64,000 nt of DNA, from positions 1 to 64,000 of the forward strand of contig NZ_JXST01000033.1 in assembly GCF_000878195.1 (NCBI RefSeq), given 5' to 3'. This DNA is from Mycolicibacterium llatzerense. GTDB lineage: Bacteria; Actinomycetota; Actinomycetes; Mycobacteriales; Mycobacteriaceae. The position numbers were made by a program, and so were the translations under genes. Shown piece after piece: positions 62,278 through 64,000 of the stretch; within the stretch, counting starts at the first letter, position 1; every line of letters starts with the position of its first letter. The notes under the pieces were generated by a model that saw nothing but the letters and a program-made list of their open reading frames with translations, did not search any database and was not told the DNA's origin.

Positions 62278-63962
62278 TGGGTTCCCGTCGCGGTCGGTTG
62301 CTCGTTGTGCTGGTGTCCATCGTCGCGCTGGTCGCCGCACTGGGCGGCTGCTCGAGTGAATACAGCGGGTCCAGTGCCGGCGCACCGAAACTCGGCGCGG
62401 CGAACGACCTCAACCCGCGAGACCCCGCCACCCTGATGGACGGCGGGAATCTGCGCCTGGCGCTCACCGCGTTTCCGGACAACTTCAACACGCTGAACAT
62501 CGACGGCAACACCGTCGATACCGCCTCGATCCTCAGGCCGACCCTGCCGCGGGCCTTCGTCGTCGGCCCCGACGGTTCGACAACCGTCAACCACAACTAT
62601 TTCACCGACATCCAGCTGACCAGCACCAACCCGCAGGTGGTCACCTACACCATCAACCCCAAGGCGGTGTGGAGCGACGGCACCCCACTCACCTGGGAAG
62701 ACATCGCCGCCCAGGTCACCGCGACGACGGGCAAGGACCCGAGGTTCCAGATCGCCAGCCCCAACGGCAGCGAGCGGGTGGCCTCGGTGACCCGCGGCGT
62801 GGACGACCGGCAGGCGGTCATGACGTTCACCCGGCCCTACGCCGACTGGCGCGGCATGTTCGCGGGCAACGGCATGCTGCTGCCGAAGGTGTCCACGACC
62901 GATCCCGAGGTGTTCAACAAGGGGCAGCTGACCAAGCCGGGGCCGTCGGCGGGTCCGTTCGTCATCTCGAACGTCGACCGCGGTGCGCAGCGAATCACGT
63001 TGACCCGCAACCCTCGATGGTGGGGCGCCCGGCCGCTGCTGGACAGCATCACGTTCCTCGTGCTCGACGATTCGGCACGCATCCCGGCGCTGCAGAACAA
63101 CGCCATCGACGCCACCGGGCTGGGGTCACTCGACGACATGGTGCGCGCCCGACGCACCAAAGGTGTCGACATCCGCACCGCGCCAGGCCCCACCTGGTCG
63201 CACCTGACCTTCAATGGCGCGCCCGGCTCGATCCTGCACGACCCGGCGCTGCGCCACGCGATTGCGATGGGCATCGACCGCCAGACCATCGTCACCGTCC
63301 TCCAGCACGGCCTGGTCGACAACCCGGTACCGCTGAACAACCACATCTACGTCGCAGGCCAAGCCGGCTACCAGAACAACAGCGGCGGGACGCCTTTCGA
63401 CCCGGTGGCGGCACGGAACGAGCTCGACTCGTTGGGCTGGAAGCTGCCGGCGGGCCGCTCGGTACGCGAGAAAGACGGCCGGCCGTTGACCGTGCGGCTT
63501 GTCTTCTATGACGCCTCCGGGGGCCGGCAGATCGGGCAGATCGCCCAGAAGACGCTCGCCGACATCGGCGTCCGGCTTGATTTGGTGGTGTCCTCGGGCG
63601 CAGATCTGTTCAGCCAGTACATCATTCCCGGTAACTTCGACATCGCCGCCTTCGCCTGGCAAGGCGACGCATTTCCCTTGAGCGGTCTGACCCAGATCTA
63701 TGCCTCCGACGGCGAGAGCAACTTCGGCAAGGTCGGCACACCCGAGATCGACGCCAAGATCGAACAGACCCTCGACGAATTGGAGCCAGCCAAGGCGCAG
63801 GCGCTGGCCAATCAACTGGACCGCATGCTGTGGGCTGAAACCTTCAGTCTGCCGCTCGCCCAGTCCCCCGGAAATGTCGCGGTCCGAAGCACTTTGGCCA
63901 ACTTCGGGCCGGCGGGCCTTGGCGACCTGAACTACATGACGATCGGATTCACCAAGTCCTGA
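62277..63962 (+). CDS. oppA: Oligopeptide-binding lipoprotein OppA
   Basis: 561 residues from ATG 62277 (TGATG with the oppD stop), with GGGAGGAG upstream; GTG 62274 is an alternative. Signal peptide with lipobox ALGGC, Cys25. SBP family 5 features: VVTYTINPKAVWSDGTPLTWEDI, LRHAIAMGIDRQTIV, and FDIAAFAWQGDAFPLSG. Binds peptides or other solutes outside the membrane and feeds OppBCD. The gene is complete; 38 bases of unassigned sequence remain to the window end. Confidence 0.95.
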   Translation: MGSRRGRLLVVLVSIVALVAALGGCSSEYSGSSAGAPKLGAANDLNPRDPATLMDGGNLRLALTAFPDNFNTLNIDGNTVDTASILRPTLPRAFVVGPDGSTTVNHNYFTDIQLTSTNPQVVTYTINPKAVWSDGTPLTWEDIAAQVTATTGKDPRFQIASPNGSERVASVTRGVDDRQAVMTFTRPYADWRGMFAGNGMLLPKVSTTDPEVFNKGQLTKPGPSAGPFVISNVDRGAQRITLTRNPRWWGARPLLDSITFLVLDDSARIPALQNNAIDATGLGSLDDMVRARRTKGVDIRTAPGPTWSHLTFNGAPGSILHDPALRHAIAMGIDRQTIVTVLQHGLVDNPVPLNNHIYVAGQAGYQNNSGGTPFDPVAARNELDSLGWKLPAGRSVREKDGRPLTVRLVFYDASGGRQIGQIAQKTLADIGVRLDLVVSSGADLFSQYIIPGNFDIAAFAWQGDAFPLSGLTQIYASDGESNFGKVGTPEIDAKIEQTLDELEPAKAQALANQLDRMLWAETFSLPLAQSPGNVAVRSTLANFGPAGLGDLNYMTIGFTKS

Positions 63963-64000
63963 GCTGCCGGATGGCCCGTGGCAGCCCGGCCGGCACCAAC

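Overview
The window comes from a mycobacterium, most likely a rapid grower (Mycolicibacterium type). The DNA is GC-rich and uses many GTG starts. It carries hallmark genes: MurA with Asp in place of the catalytic Cys, an ATP synthase with a fused b-delta subunit and a C-terminally extended alpha subunit, an MPT63-family secreted protein, CysN-CysC fused, and F420-type luciferase-like oxidoreductases. From memory, the backbone order is that of the M. tuberculosis Rv1280c-Rv1315 block read in reverse: opp, cys, Rrf2 regulator, argS-lysA-thrABC-rho, rpmE-prfA-prmC-tsaC-wecA, atp, a cobalamin adenosyltransferase, murA, then the rRNA operon. Species cannot be named from sequence alone.

Layout. 1-385: promoter and leader of an rRNA operon that runs off the left edge (minus strand). 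386-15109: a housekeeping run on the minus strand (murA; atpI-B-E-F-FH-A-G-D-C plus a DUF2550 gene; wecA-tsaC-prmC-prfA-rpmE), with a leaderless PduO-type adenosyltransferase on the plus strand. 15238-19164: four accessory genes (ECF sigma with a C-terminal extension, YCII/DGPF protein, acyl-CoA synthetase, TetR) wedged between rpmE and rho, which I recall as neighbours in M. tuberculosis. 19237-27853: rho and the aspartate-family amino acid genes thrB-thrC-hom-lysA, then argS. 28021-28093: tRNA-Arg(CCG).

28094-30330: a more AT-rich segment beside the tRNA with three unrecognised genes, including a small protein paired with a membrane-anchored GAF-like protein. It is followed by the decayed remnant of a secreted protein. 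This is the best candidate for an acquired, undescribed system. 30631-43357: accessory metabolism and regulation (MPT63-like protein, M20 amidohydrolase with LLM oxidoreductase, NarL-type two-component system, nitronate monooxygenase, several TetR and Rrf2 units). 43465-45538: a ferritin-like metal-dependent hydrolase and a polytopic membrane protein under a divergent TetR.

45884-49423: sulfate activation genes cysD-cysNC with cysQ coupled behind them. 50031-57571: an envelope glycosylation locus in which two paralogous GT39-type membrane transferases flank a GT2-GtrA protein, next to an OmpR-type two-component system. 57663-58344: two tandem paralogous 81-residue exported proteins. 58572-63962: an oligopeptide ABC transporter oppB-oppC-oppD-oppA with overlapping stops and starts.

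Most plus/minus pairs of real genes are tightly packed. The regulatory highlights are three divergent TetR intergenic regions, each with a clear palindrome, two long perfect or near-perfect terminator hairpins, and several leaderless promoters.
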